From contig MNYD01000066.1 of assembly GCA_001872925.1 (NCBI GenBank), positions 1 to 9,219 of the forward strand: a DNA stretch of 9,219 nt, read 5' to 3'. Under the pieces are notes generated by a model. That model was not told where the DNA came from, searched no databases, and saw only the letters and a list, made by a program, of their open reading frames with translations. The translations under genes were made by a program, and so were the position numbers. Source of the stretch: Dehalococcoidia bacterium CG2_30_46_19 (GTDB lineage Bacteria > Chloroflexota > Dehalococcoidia > GIF9 > AB-539-J10). Shown piece by piece: positions 1 through 5,764 of the stretch. How positions within the stretch are numbered: the first letter of the stretch is position 1; the number at the start of each line of letters is the position of its first letter.

Positions 1-1519
1 TAACTAAAATATAATTTTTGCCAAACCATAATGGCAGGCAGGGTGCCTCATCGACAATCTGCTGCTCGGCTTGCTGATACATCATCAACCGAGCCTCGCT
101 ATTCTGCTCAATGCCAGCCTGGTCAAGTAAGGCATCCAGCTCAGGATTGTGATAATCAAAGATATTATTCTCGCTACCAGTGTGAAACAAATTATCCAAG
201 AAATTATGGGGGTCGGGATAATCAGCTACCCAGCCAAGCATAAACATCTCATCCTTTTCCTCACTTAGATGGTACACAAACTTCTCCGATTCCAGTTGTC
301 TTACCTGAACCTCAACTCCCAGGTTTTGCCGCCATTCCTGAATAATTGCCCCCAAGTAATCAGGAACACCGCCACCATAGCCTCCTATGGTGATGGTAAT
401 CGGCGGTAAATTGGAGACGTTGCCATATTCAGACGCAGCAATACACTCATCAGCTTTGGTTACATTGTATTCAAGCCCAGTAAGATTCTCATTGTAGCCT
501 GGCATCCCAGGAGGCAATATACCGTCAGCCTTGTTCACCATGTCTCGGAATATCGATTTAATGATGCGTTCCTTGTCCACAGCATAGCAGAAGGCACGGC
601 GGACATTAACATCATCGAAGGGTGGTGCCTCAGTATTGAAGCCAATGTAATATAGGCTGAGCTCAGGAGTCACCGCTAACTCCTGGTAAAATGGGCTAGC
701 TTCATCTTCAACCAGGTCTATGTAATCCGTGCCAACAGGCATGACATCGATTTCACCATCTTCATACATCGACATAGGATTCCCAGCGAGGATATGAAAG
801 GTAACCTGCTTAACCCTGGCTAATTGTCCATAATAAAGCTCATTCCTTTCCAGAATCAGAAGCTGCCCCGGGGACCATTCCTTTAACTCGAATGGACCGG
901 TGCCTATTGGGTGACGCCACCAGTCGCTTCCCGACTCCACATTTGCTCGTTCAACCACAAATGCAGTGGGATAAGTGAGCTTGCACAGGAAATAAGCTTT
1001 GGGAGCATCGATGGTGACCTGAAGGGTGTAATCATCAACAACCTTGACTCCCGAAATTTCCTCTGCCTCGCCAGCAAGCTTATCATTTACGCCAACGATA
1101 TCGCCTAAATAGGTAGCTGCTGTTTGGGAGCCAGTTTCAGGGTCACAAGCTCGCTCCCAGGAATATTTGAAATCTGACGCCTTGACCTCTTTGCCATCGT
1201 GAAATTTAACTCCCTGGTGAAGATGAAAGGTAAATGTCTTGCCATCCTCACTCTTTTCCCAACCTTCAGCAATGTCAGGCACCACCTCCAGTTCATCATC
1301 AAGGCGGACTAACCCGCTGAAGATTTGCATCACATAGCTATGAGAGGACATCTCACTGGAAATCGCCGGGTCAAGAGTTATCGGTCCGGTATCCCAGAGG
1401 TTAAGGACATCCTCAGTGGCAGGTGGAAAGCTAACACAGCCAGCCTGAGGTAAGAACAGAGCACAGAGTAGAAAAGATAATAGTATAAGATGCCAGATTC
1501 TTTTCCCAAAATTCTTCAA
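1..1519 (-). CDS. Family 5 extracellular solute-binding lipoprotein (OppA/DppA-like), 3' end cut by window edge
   Basis: An open frame of 506 codons runs from a TTG at 1519 to the left edge without a stop. It begins with a basic N-terminus and a hydrophobic stretch (residues 7-24) ending in PQAGC at Cys28, which looks like a lipoprotein signal, although Gln at position -3 of the lipobox is atypical. The mature part follows the SBP_bac_5 pattern: an N-terminal LNLWDTGPITLDPA segment, then VVPDIAEGWEKSEDGKTFTF and FHDGKEVKASDFKYSWER, IGTGPFELKEW, a VRRAFCYAVDK helix, and late motifs ADYPDPHNFLD and APCLPLW. By family role it would bind peptides or other small solutes outside the membrane for an ABC importer. 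The TTG is chosen because AGGAG lies 9 nt upstream and an in-frame TAA lies further upstream. It starts 1 nt after the peptidase stop codon, so translation is probably coupled. Substrate is unknown, and no permease gene is visible. The missing C-terminus is probably short. Confidence 0.9.
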   Translation of the reverse strand, partial: MKNFGKRIWHLILLSFLLCALFLPQAGCVSFPPATEDVLNLWDTGPITLDPAISSEMSSHSYVMQIFSGLVRLDDELEVVPDIAEGWEKSEDGKTFTFHLHQGVKFHDGKEVKASDFKYSWERACDPETGSQTAATYLGDIVGVNDKLAGEAEEISGVKVVDDYTLQVTIDAPKAYFLCKLTYPTAFVVERANVESGSDWWRHPIGTGPFELKEWSPGQLLILERNELYYGQLARVKQVTFHILAGNPMSMYEDGEIDVMPVGTDYIDLVEDEASPFYQELAVTPELSLYYIGFNTEAPPFDDVNVRRAFCYAVDKERIIKSIFRDMVNKADGILPPGMPGYNENLTGLEYNVTKADECIAASEYGNVSNLPPITITIGGYGGGVPDYLGAIIQEWRQNLGVEVQVRQLESEKFVYHLSEEKDEMFMLGWVADYPDPHNFLDNLFHTGSENNIFDYHNPELDALLDQAGIEQNSEARLMMYQQAEQQIVDEAPCLPLWFGKNYILV

Positions 1520-1520
1520 G

Positions 1521-2693
1521 CTACCAAACTCCTGCAGACACAGTTAACGTTGATAACCCAGCGATTAAAGCAGAATGAGATTGCTTCATTTCGCTTGCTA
1601 CAATTACTGGAGAAGTCACCAATGATTCTCGCCAGCGAGTATCAAGTCCAGCGATATCAAAACCATAAGCCTCAATTAAAGCTTCATCGTAGGTGCTACC
1701 CTGCTTAATTAAAGTTAACAAATCAAGCATGTTATCTCCGCTATAGTTGTCCAAAAGGTATTCCACCAAGCTATAGCTCTCGGCATAGGAAAGATAGGCT
1801 TTCTCAGGGTCGGCAGAAAATGGGCTGCATAAACTGCGAACCGAGAGCAGATTGCCTTCAGAGATAGCTTCTTCCAGGCGAGACCTTAACTGAGGAGAAA
1901 GCTCACCCTCATTGTACATTGCCAAACCTTCATCAAGCCACACGGGCAGCAAGCCATAAGGACTAAAAACTATCTGGTGAACAACTAAATGAGTAAGCTC
2001 ATGGACTAAGGCTCCTTTTCCCCAATCAATGCTATCTGGTGAAATGCCAATAGCGATGATGCCAAATTCAGTAAAGGCAACGCCCCCAGTCCATTCCTGG
2101 GGAGAAATCATCGCTCCCTGCAACTCCTGTGACGAGGCATAAACGTAAACGGTGACAGGCCTTTCAAGATAAGCACCAAATTCCTGGGTTAACCTGGCAA
2201 GTCCTTCCTGACAGGCATCCATTAGCTCACTGGCGAATTCACCGTCCCCGTTATACCAAAGAATAGTTATTTCTCCGTCAGTCAAGCTTTGCCATTGATA
2301 GCGGTCATCTTCAAAGCAAAACACTTTGGGCAAAGTTTGAAACTCATCACCATCGGCATCCTTGATAGTCCACCAGTAGGTTACCTTTGCCCCCGGCGGC
2401 AGGCTTGCCCTCCTCATATCCCATACCCAGCTAGTTTCCACCCTCGTTGCCGGAGTAAACTCAGCCCAGCCCTCGCTAACAACCTGAGCATAATTCATCA
2501 TATCCACCTGATAATGAAGCCGAGCATCAACAATATCGGCATTGCTCTCCACCTCAAGGTTAAACGCAAGGGAGTAAGGGAAATCCATGGTTACGCTGGT
2601 ATCCAAGACGGAAATATCGCTTTCAGCTTTAACAGGAGAGAAAACCAGTAACAGCAGAAGTGTCAGGATTACCAAACCGATGCGCTTAATCAT
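1521..2693 (-). CDS. Secreted gluzincin-type metallopeptidase, peptidase MA-like family
   Basis: This 390-residue protein starts with a clear signal peptide (hydrophobic residues 5-18, likely cut after VKA at 23). A beta-rich N-terminal region follows to about residue 125, then the catalytic domain. The zinc motif HELTH is at residues 231-235, and a second motif WLDEGLA carries Glu255, the expected third zinc ligand of the gluzincin type. The layout matches the peptidase MA-like family; the substrate is not known. The ATG at 2693 overlaps the prfB stop as ATGA, indicating translational coupling within the nfi-prfB operon. The C-terminus is odd: residues about 363-373 (VIVASEMKQSH) are what a dispersed TCATTGCGAGCGAAGCAATC-type repeat gives when translated, and the last 17 residues are only weakly hydrophobic. 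A C-terminal membrane anchor, which I would expect in such proteins, is not evident. The family call is fairly sure; the cellular role is open. Confidence 0.85.
   Translation of the reverse strand: MIKRIGLVILTLLLLLVFSPVKAESDISVLDTSVTMDFPYSLAFNLEVESNADIVDARLHYQVDMMNYAQVVSEGWAEFTPATRVETSWVWDMRRASLPPGAKVTYWWTIKDADGDEFQTLPKVFCFEDDRYQWQSLTDGEITILWYNGDGEFASELMDACQEGLARLTQEFGAYLERPVTVYVYASSQELQGAMISPQEWTGGVAFTEFGIIAIGISPDSIDWGKGALVHELTHLVVHQIVFSPYGLLPVWLDEGLAMYNEGELSPQLRSRLEEAISEGNLLSVRSLCSPFSADPEKAYLSYAESYSLVEYLLDNYSGDNMLDLLTLIKQGSTYDEALIEAYGFDIAGLDTRWRESLVTSPVIVASEMKQSHSALIAGLSTLTVSAGVW
1576..1607 (-). repeat. Degenerate dispersed repeat copy inside the peptidase gene
   Basis: The plus strand reads TGAGATTGCTTC followed by ATTTCGCTTGCTACAATTAC. 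The first 24 bases match 19 of 24 with the right arm of the intergenic repeat at 8352-8375 (TGGGATTGCTTC, then GCTTCGCTCGCA). The rest aligns after a 3-nt insertion (CAATTAC against CAATGAC). The copy is translated as part of the peptidase C-terminus. It is too degenerate to be certain from one comparison. Confidence 0.55.
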
Positions 2694-3791
2694 TTCTTCC
2701 CTACTTTGGAGCGAAGGTAAGCATTGATAAACCCGTCCAGCTCTCCATCAAGCACTGCTTCAGCATTGCTAACCTCGAAACCGGTGCGATGGTCTTTCAC
2801 CATTTTGTAAGGATGAAGGACATAGCTCCGAATCTGATTTCCCCACCCAGCCTCAATACGCTCACCCTTGAGCTTTAATTTCTCCTCATCTTTCTTTACA
2901 CGCTCCACTTCCAGGAGACGCGCATAAAGGATTCTCAATGCACTTTCTTTATTTTGATGCTGGGAGCGCTGACTCTGGCAAACCGCGGTCAGCCCACTGG
3001 GCAGGTGAGTTACCCTGACAGCGCTGCTTGTCTTTTGCATATGCTGCCCGCCAGGCCCGCTCGACCTGAAAGTCTCCACCTTCAAATCCCCAGGATTTAT
3101 GTGCAAAGCCACCTCTTCCTCTGCTTCAGGAAGAACCTCCACCAACACAAAAGAGGTATGCCGGGCATGGTCAGCATCAAAGGGAGAAAGTCGCACCAAC
3201 CTGTGAACCCCATGCTCACACTTGAGATAGCCGTAAGCGTAGTCTCCTTTAATTCCCAAGATAGCACTTTTAATGCCTGCTTCATCGCCATGGGAAATAT
3301 CCAATGTCTCAGCGTGGTAATCATGCCTTTCCGCCCACCTCAAATACATTCTGAGCAACATACTTGCCCAATCCTGTGATTCCGTGCCGCCAGCACCAGC
3401 GTGAATGGCAAGTATGGCATTGTGGGCATCGTACTCGCCGCTCAGAACCAGTTGACTTTCCATCTGCTCAAATTGCGAAGTTACTTCCTTCACCCCCATG
3501 TTTATCTCTTCACTTAGCGAAGAGTCACCCTCCTCCTCAGCGAGGCAAACGAGGTCATAAAGGTCAGAAACTTTCTTTTCCAGCTCACGCCAGACACGAA
3601 TTAGATTCTTCTTCTCTCCCAGCTCCCGCATTACAGCTCGCGCTCTGGCTGAATCATTCCAGAAGTCAGGATTTGCCGATTCTGCCTCTATTTGAGCAAC
3701 TTCCTTTTCTTCGCCAGAGATGTCAAAGATGCTCCATTATTTGTGAGATTTGGCGAAGCAGAGCACCCAGTTTTTCCTTCTGTTCTTCCAT
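2690..3791 (-). CDS. prfB: Peptide chain release factor 2 (RF2), expressed by programmed +1 frameshift
   Basis: RF2 recognises UGA and UAA stop codons and triggers peptide release. The gene starts at ATG 3791, preceded by GGAGGAG, and the zero frame encodes only 22 residues (MEEQKEKLGALLRQISQIMEHL) before TGA at 3725-3723. Skipping the T at 3725 joins it to a 344-codon frame, giving 366 residues, matching E. coli RF2 (365). The N-terminal helical domain spans about residues 1-110. The stop-recognition tripeptide SPF is at 202-204 and the catalytic GGQ loop (SGPGGQHMQKTS) at 247-249, both within three residues of their E. coli positions. Without the shift an annotator would start at ATG 3631 and lose 53 residues. 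It lies 15 nt after nfi and overlaps the peptidase start by 4 nt. SPF distinguishes it from RF1 (PxT). Confidence 0.97.
3722..3737 (-). promoter_or_regulatory. prfB programmed +1 frameshift site (CTT TGA C)
   Basis: On the minus strand the codons read ATG GAG CAT CTT TGA C. The slippery CTT (3728-3726) is followed directly by in-frame UGA (3725-3723) and C, the canonical RF2 recoding site. The SD-like GGAG sits 3 nt before CTT, the same spacing as AGGGGG in E. coli prfB. In the known mechanism, low RF2 lets the ribosome pause at UGA and slip forward, so RF2 controls its own synthesis. Confidence 0.95.
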
Positions 3792-3806
3792 TACTCCTCC
3801 CCAATG

Positions 3807-4508
3807 TTAATCAAATAACTTCCCTTGCTTACCCGGCTCTATCCTCAAGTTGCCTCCAGCGGCAAGGTGAGCTAACCTTGTTGGCTCAGGAAGACGATAG
3901 CCGCGACAGCAATTGAGCACCCATTTTATCGCTGAGCTAAGGCTAATCTTATGCCCTACGGAAACATATATCGGTTTCGTCCCAAGCTTGGTTTTCAAGG
4001 CAACCCCGATGACCTGACCATCATCAACCAGCTGGGCATGGAAGCCAATCTTTTCCTCCACAAGCTTATGAGCACCACAAAGTCTAGATTTAGCACAGCC
4101 TATGGTGGGCACATCGAGGAAAAGCCCCAGATGCGAGGCAAGCCCGAGCCTCCTCGGGTGAGCAATCCCCTGCCCATCGACCAGAACCAAGTCAGGAACG
4201 CTGGATAATTTTTCATAAGCAGCTAATATTAATGGAGCTTCCCGGAAGGATAATAACCCCGGTATATAAGGAAAAGTGACTTCCCTTTCCACAGTCTTCA
4301 CTTCCACTAAATTGAGTTCCGGGTAATTTAACACCACCACCGCCCCCCGACCTATGCCCCGAGAATCAGGAGAGGATATATCAACACCAGCAATCAGGTG
4401 AGGATTAACACCATCATCCTCGGTCACAACCTTTTTTGCCAGGCTGACCTGTAATGCCTTAGCACGTTCGTGGTTCACATCCCACTGATGCAGTTCATGT
4501 ATTTTCAT
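3807..4508 (-). CDS. nfi: Endonuclease V (deoxyinosine 3'-endonuclease)
   Basis: This 233-residue protein carries the endonuclease V signature blocks in order: IAGVDIS (Asp43), FPYIPGLLSFREAP (Glu90), DLVLVDGQGIAHPRRLGLASHLG (Asp111), and PTIGCAKS. The three acidic residues correspond to the metal-binding triad D43/E89/D110 of the Thermotoga maritima enzyme. The family nicks the second phosphodiester bond 3' to hypoxanthine, starting repair of deaminated adenine. Length is normal (about 210-230). The start is fixed: the in-frame upstream codons are TAA TTC GCC AAG ATG, so no longer start exists. No Shine-Dalgarno sequence is present, but a TATAAT lies 8 nt before the ATG, which suggests a leaderless message. 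It is the first gene of the nfi-prfB-peptidase-binding protein operon and ends 15 nt before prfB. Confidence 0.95.
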   Translation of the reverse strand: MKIHELHQWDVNHERAKALQVSLAKKVVTEDDGVNPHLIAGVDISSPDSRGIGRGAVVVLNYPELNLVEVKTVEREVTFPYIPGLLSFREAPLILAAYEKLSSVPDLVLVDGQGIAHPRRLGLASHLGLFLDVPTIGCAKSRLCGAHKLVEEKIGFHAQLVDDGQVIGVALKTKLGTKPIYVSVGHKISLSSAIKWVLNCCRGYRLPEPTRLAHLAAGGNLRIEPGKQGKLFD

Positions 4509-4516
4509 CTTGGCGA

Positions 4517-4544
4517 ATTATAAACCATTTTCATGCGGTGACAA
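4517..4544 (-). promoter_or_regulatory. Predicted sigma70-type promoter for nfi operon
   Basis: The minus strand carries TTGTCA (4544-4539), a 16-nt spacer, and a perfect TATAAT (4522-4517). A start site about 7 nt downstream falls at roughly 4510, one to three bases before the nfi ATG at 4508. This predicts a leaderless transcript for nfi and the genes behind it. Confidence 0.7.
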
Positions 4545-4563
4545 ATCTAAGACCATGAAGCCA

Positions 4564-4592
4564 TTGACAACTATGATTGCTTAGATAATAAT
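4564..4592 (+). promoter_or_regulatory. Predicted sigma70-type promoter for rpsP-khpA
   Basis: A perfect TTGACA (4564-4569) is followed by a 17-nt spacer and AATAAT (4587-4592, five of six matches to TATAAT). The expected start site at about 4599 leaves only about 5 nt before the rpsP ATG at 4605. The -35 box lies 19 nt from the -35 box of the divergent nfi promoter, so the two are back to back. Confidence 0.68.
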
Positions 4593-4604
4593 ACTGTTAA
4601 TTAA

Positions 4605-4931
4605 ATGGTCAAAATCAGATTACGTAGAGTAGGTGCCAAGCACAAACCATCTTATCGAATAGTGGTAGCCGATAGCCGCTCGCCACGAGATGGAAGATTT
4701 ATCGAGATTGTCGGGCATTATAACCCATTAACCGACCCGGCCACTATAAATATCAACGAGGAAAAAGTACTGAAATGGCTTAAACAGGGAGCTCAGCCTA
4801 CAGACACAGTTTATAGCTTGCTTCGGAAATCAGGCATTATAGATAAACTTGAGCCACAAAAAGGGAGCCCTCACCTAACCTCTCCTTTAAAGGGAGAGGA
4901 AAAAGGTGAGAGTGACAAGGAGACAAAATGA
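4605..4931 (+). CDS. rpsP: 30S ribosomal protein S16 with repeat-derived C-terminal tail
   Basis: S16 binds 16S rRNA and is needed for 30S assembly. The start MVKIRLRRVGAKHKPSYRIV and the following DSRSPRDGRFIEIVGHYNPL are diagnostic. The ATG at 4605 is preceded immediately by an in-frame TAA (4602-4604), so the start is fixed, and there is no Shine-Dalgarno sequence. At 108 residues it is longer than typical S16 (about 80-90). The extra tail after about residue 83, with SPHLTSPLKGEEKGESDKE, comes from a palindromic repeat lying in frame at 4868-4912. The gene overlaps khpA as ATGA (4 nt). In many bacteria rimM and trmD follow this pair, but neither is present here. Identity is certain; the functional effect of the tail is unknown. 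Confidence 0.97.
   Translation: MVKIRLRRVGAKHKPSYRIVVADSRSPRDGRFIEIVGHYNPLTDPATININEEKVLKWLKQGAQPTDTVYSLLRKSGIIDKLEPQKGSPHLTSPLKGEEKGESDKETK
4868..4912 (+). repeat. Palindromic dispersed repeat within the rpsP 3' coding region
   Basis: Nested arms pair here: CTCACCT (4870-4876) with AGGTGAG (4904-4910), and CCTCTCC-TTT (4879-4888) with AAA-GGGAGAGG (4889-4899, one extra G). The same CCCTCACCT and CCTCTCC blocks recur at 5592-5611 upstream of atpC, showing that it is a dispersed family. It is translated as the S16 tail and could form a hairpin just before the khpA ribosome-binding site (AAGGAG). Confidence 0.82.
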
Positions 4932-5155
4932 GAGAATTAGTAGAGTATATCGTCAAATCTATCGTAGCTGAGCCAGATAATGTCACCATCACCGAAGAGA
5001 ATAGCGATGAGGGCTTATTGATTAAACTGGAGGTTGCTGCTGAGGATAAAGGTAGGGTTATCGGCAGAGGAGGTCGGGTAGCTGAGGCAATACGCACTTT
5101 ACTTCGAGTAAAAGCAGCCAAAGATAATACCAGAGTCAGGTTACAGATAATGTAA
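4928..5155 (+). CDS. khpA: KH-domain RNA-binding protein KhpA (YlqC family)
   Basis: This is a single-KH-domain protein of 75 residues, the normal length for the family. The RNA-binding loop is KGRVIGRGGR, with GxxG as GRGG at residues 46-49, followed by the helix VAEAIRTLLRVKAA and a closing strand TRVRLQIM. Family members bind RNA, and in some firmicutes act with KhpB in cell growth and division control; that partner is not visible here. The ATG overlaps the rpsP stop (ATGA), and AAGGAG lies 5 nt before it, so it is translated with S16. It ends 9 nt from the end of the oppositely oriented atpC, with no hairpin terminator in the gap. Confidence 0.93.
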   Translation: MRELVEYIVKSIVAEPDNVTITEENSDEGLLIKLEVAAEDKGRVIGRGGRVAEAIRTLLRVKAAKDNTRVRLQIM

Positions 5156-5164
5156 CCCGGCTTT

Positions 5165-5584
5165 TCATATTCCCTTCTTGCGGCGTCTTCTTTCCGCCAC
5201 TTTTATTCGTGCTAACGAGCGCCGCAAAGCAGCTTCAGCGGCAGCGGTATCCATTTCTGGTGGTCTAGTCTTGAGGATTTCCTCAGCACGGTGTCTGGCA
5301 GCTTCGGCACGCTCCACATCAATTTCTTCAGCACGCTCACAAGCATCTGCCAGAATAATCACCTTATCAGGACGCACCTCAAGAAAGCCACCGCTTATCG
5401 CCAGGTAGTGTTCTTCATCATCCTTTTTGATAAGCAAGTCTCCAGGTTGAAGCATGGTCATCAGAGGAGCATGATGAGGTAAAATGCCCAATTGTCCTTC
5501 TACCCCCCAGGCTACCACCTCGCTAACATCGTCAGCGAAGACTGTTCTTTCCGCAGTGACAATTTCAAGCCTCAATGTAGCCAT
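5165..5584 (-). CDS. atpC: ATP synthase F1 subunit epsilon
   Basis: Epsilon sits on the rotor stalk with gamma and can inhibit ATP hydrolysis. This 139-residue protein shows the N-terminal beta-sandwich (RLEIVTAERTVFADDVSEVVAWGVEGQLGILPHHAPLMTMLQPG, ending near residue 85) and the C-terminal two-helix domain (ERAEEIDVERAEAARHRAEEIL and the Ala/Arg-rich RRSLARIKVAERRRRKKG). Length is standard, so the regulatory helices are retained. It is the last gene of the atp operon, 180 nt after atpD. The likely ribosome-binding site is GAGG, 8 nt before the ATG, and it falls within a palindromic repeat. No terminator hairpin follows it. Confidence 0.96.
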   Translation of the reverse strand: MATLRLEIVTAERTVFADDVSEVVAWGVEGQLGILPHHAPLMTMLQPGDLLIKKDDEEHYLAISGGFLEVRPDKVIILADACERAEEIDVERAEAARHRAEEILKTRPPEMDTAAAEAALRRSLARIKVAERRRRKKGI

Positions 5585-5591
5585 ACTTTCA

Positions 5592-5633
5592 CCCTCACCT
5601 CAATCCTCTCCTCGTCAGTTGACGGAGAGAGGA
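5592..5633. repeat. Palindromic repeat upstream of atpC (same family as in rpsP)
   Basis: It contains CCCTCACCT (5592-5600) and CCTCTCC (5605-5611), both shared with the repeat inside rpsP. The core pairs CTCTC-CT-CGTCA with TGACGGAGAG, a stem with a 2-nt bulge. On the minus strand (atp transcript) its outer arm reads AGGTGAGGGTG and gives the GAGG (5596-5593) that acts as the apparent atpC Shine-Dalgarno site. Confidence 0.75.
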
Positions 5634-5747
5634 GATTCTTCGCTTGCGGAGTTTACCCTGAGCGCTACGAGATTCTTCGCTACGCTCAGAATGACAGAAA
5701 GCGAAGGGCTCAAAATGACCGGAGACGAAGGATTCCCTCAGAATGAC
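5632..5747. repeat. Mosaic of short repeats in the atpD-atpC gap
   Basis: GAGATTCTTCGCT occurs at 5632-5644 and again at 5669-5681. CTCARAATGAC occurs three times (5685-5695, 5709-5719, 5737-5747). Mixed with GCGAAGG and GACGAAGGATTC pieces, this resembles several nested or decayed copies of a dispersed repeat rather than a gene. It accounts for most of the 180-nt gap between atpD and atpC. Confidence 0.72.
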
Positions 5748-5764
5748 CAGAATTTCTGTAGCCA

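Noticed and set aside
904..1302. Two short minus-strand frames of 60 and 65 codons
   Set aside because: They lie out of frame within the continuous solute-binding protein frame, which has family motifs throughout.
2289..2651. Plus-strand frame of 120 codons opposite the peptidase gene
   Set aside because: Shadow of the minus-strand gene; no recognisable motif or start signal.
2690..3631. prfB as a truncated gene or pseudogene starting at 3631
   Set aside because: The upstream frame, CTTTGAC site, ribosome-binding site and full RF2 length show a programmed frameshift instead.
3364..3810. Plus-strand frame of 148 codons opposite prfB
   Set aside because: It lies antisense to a clear RF2 gene, has a Pro/Ser/His-rich composition with no domain, and no ribosome-binding site.
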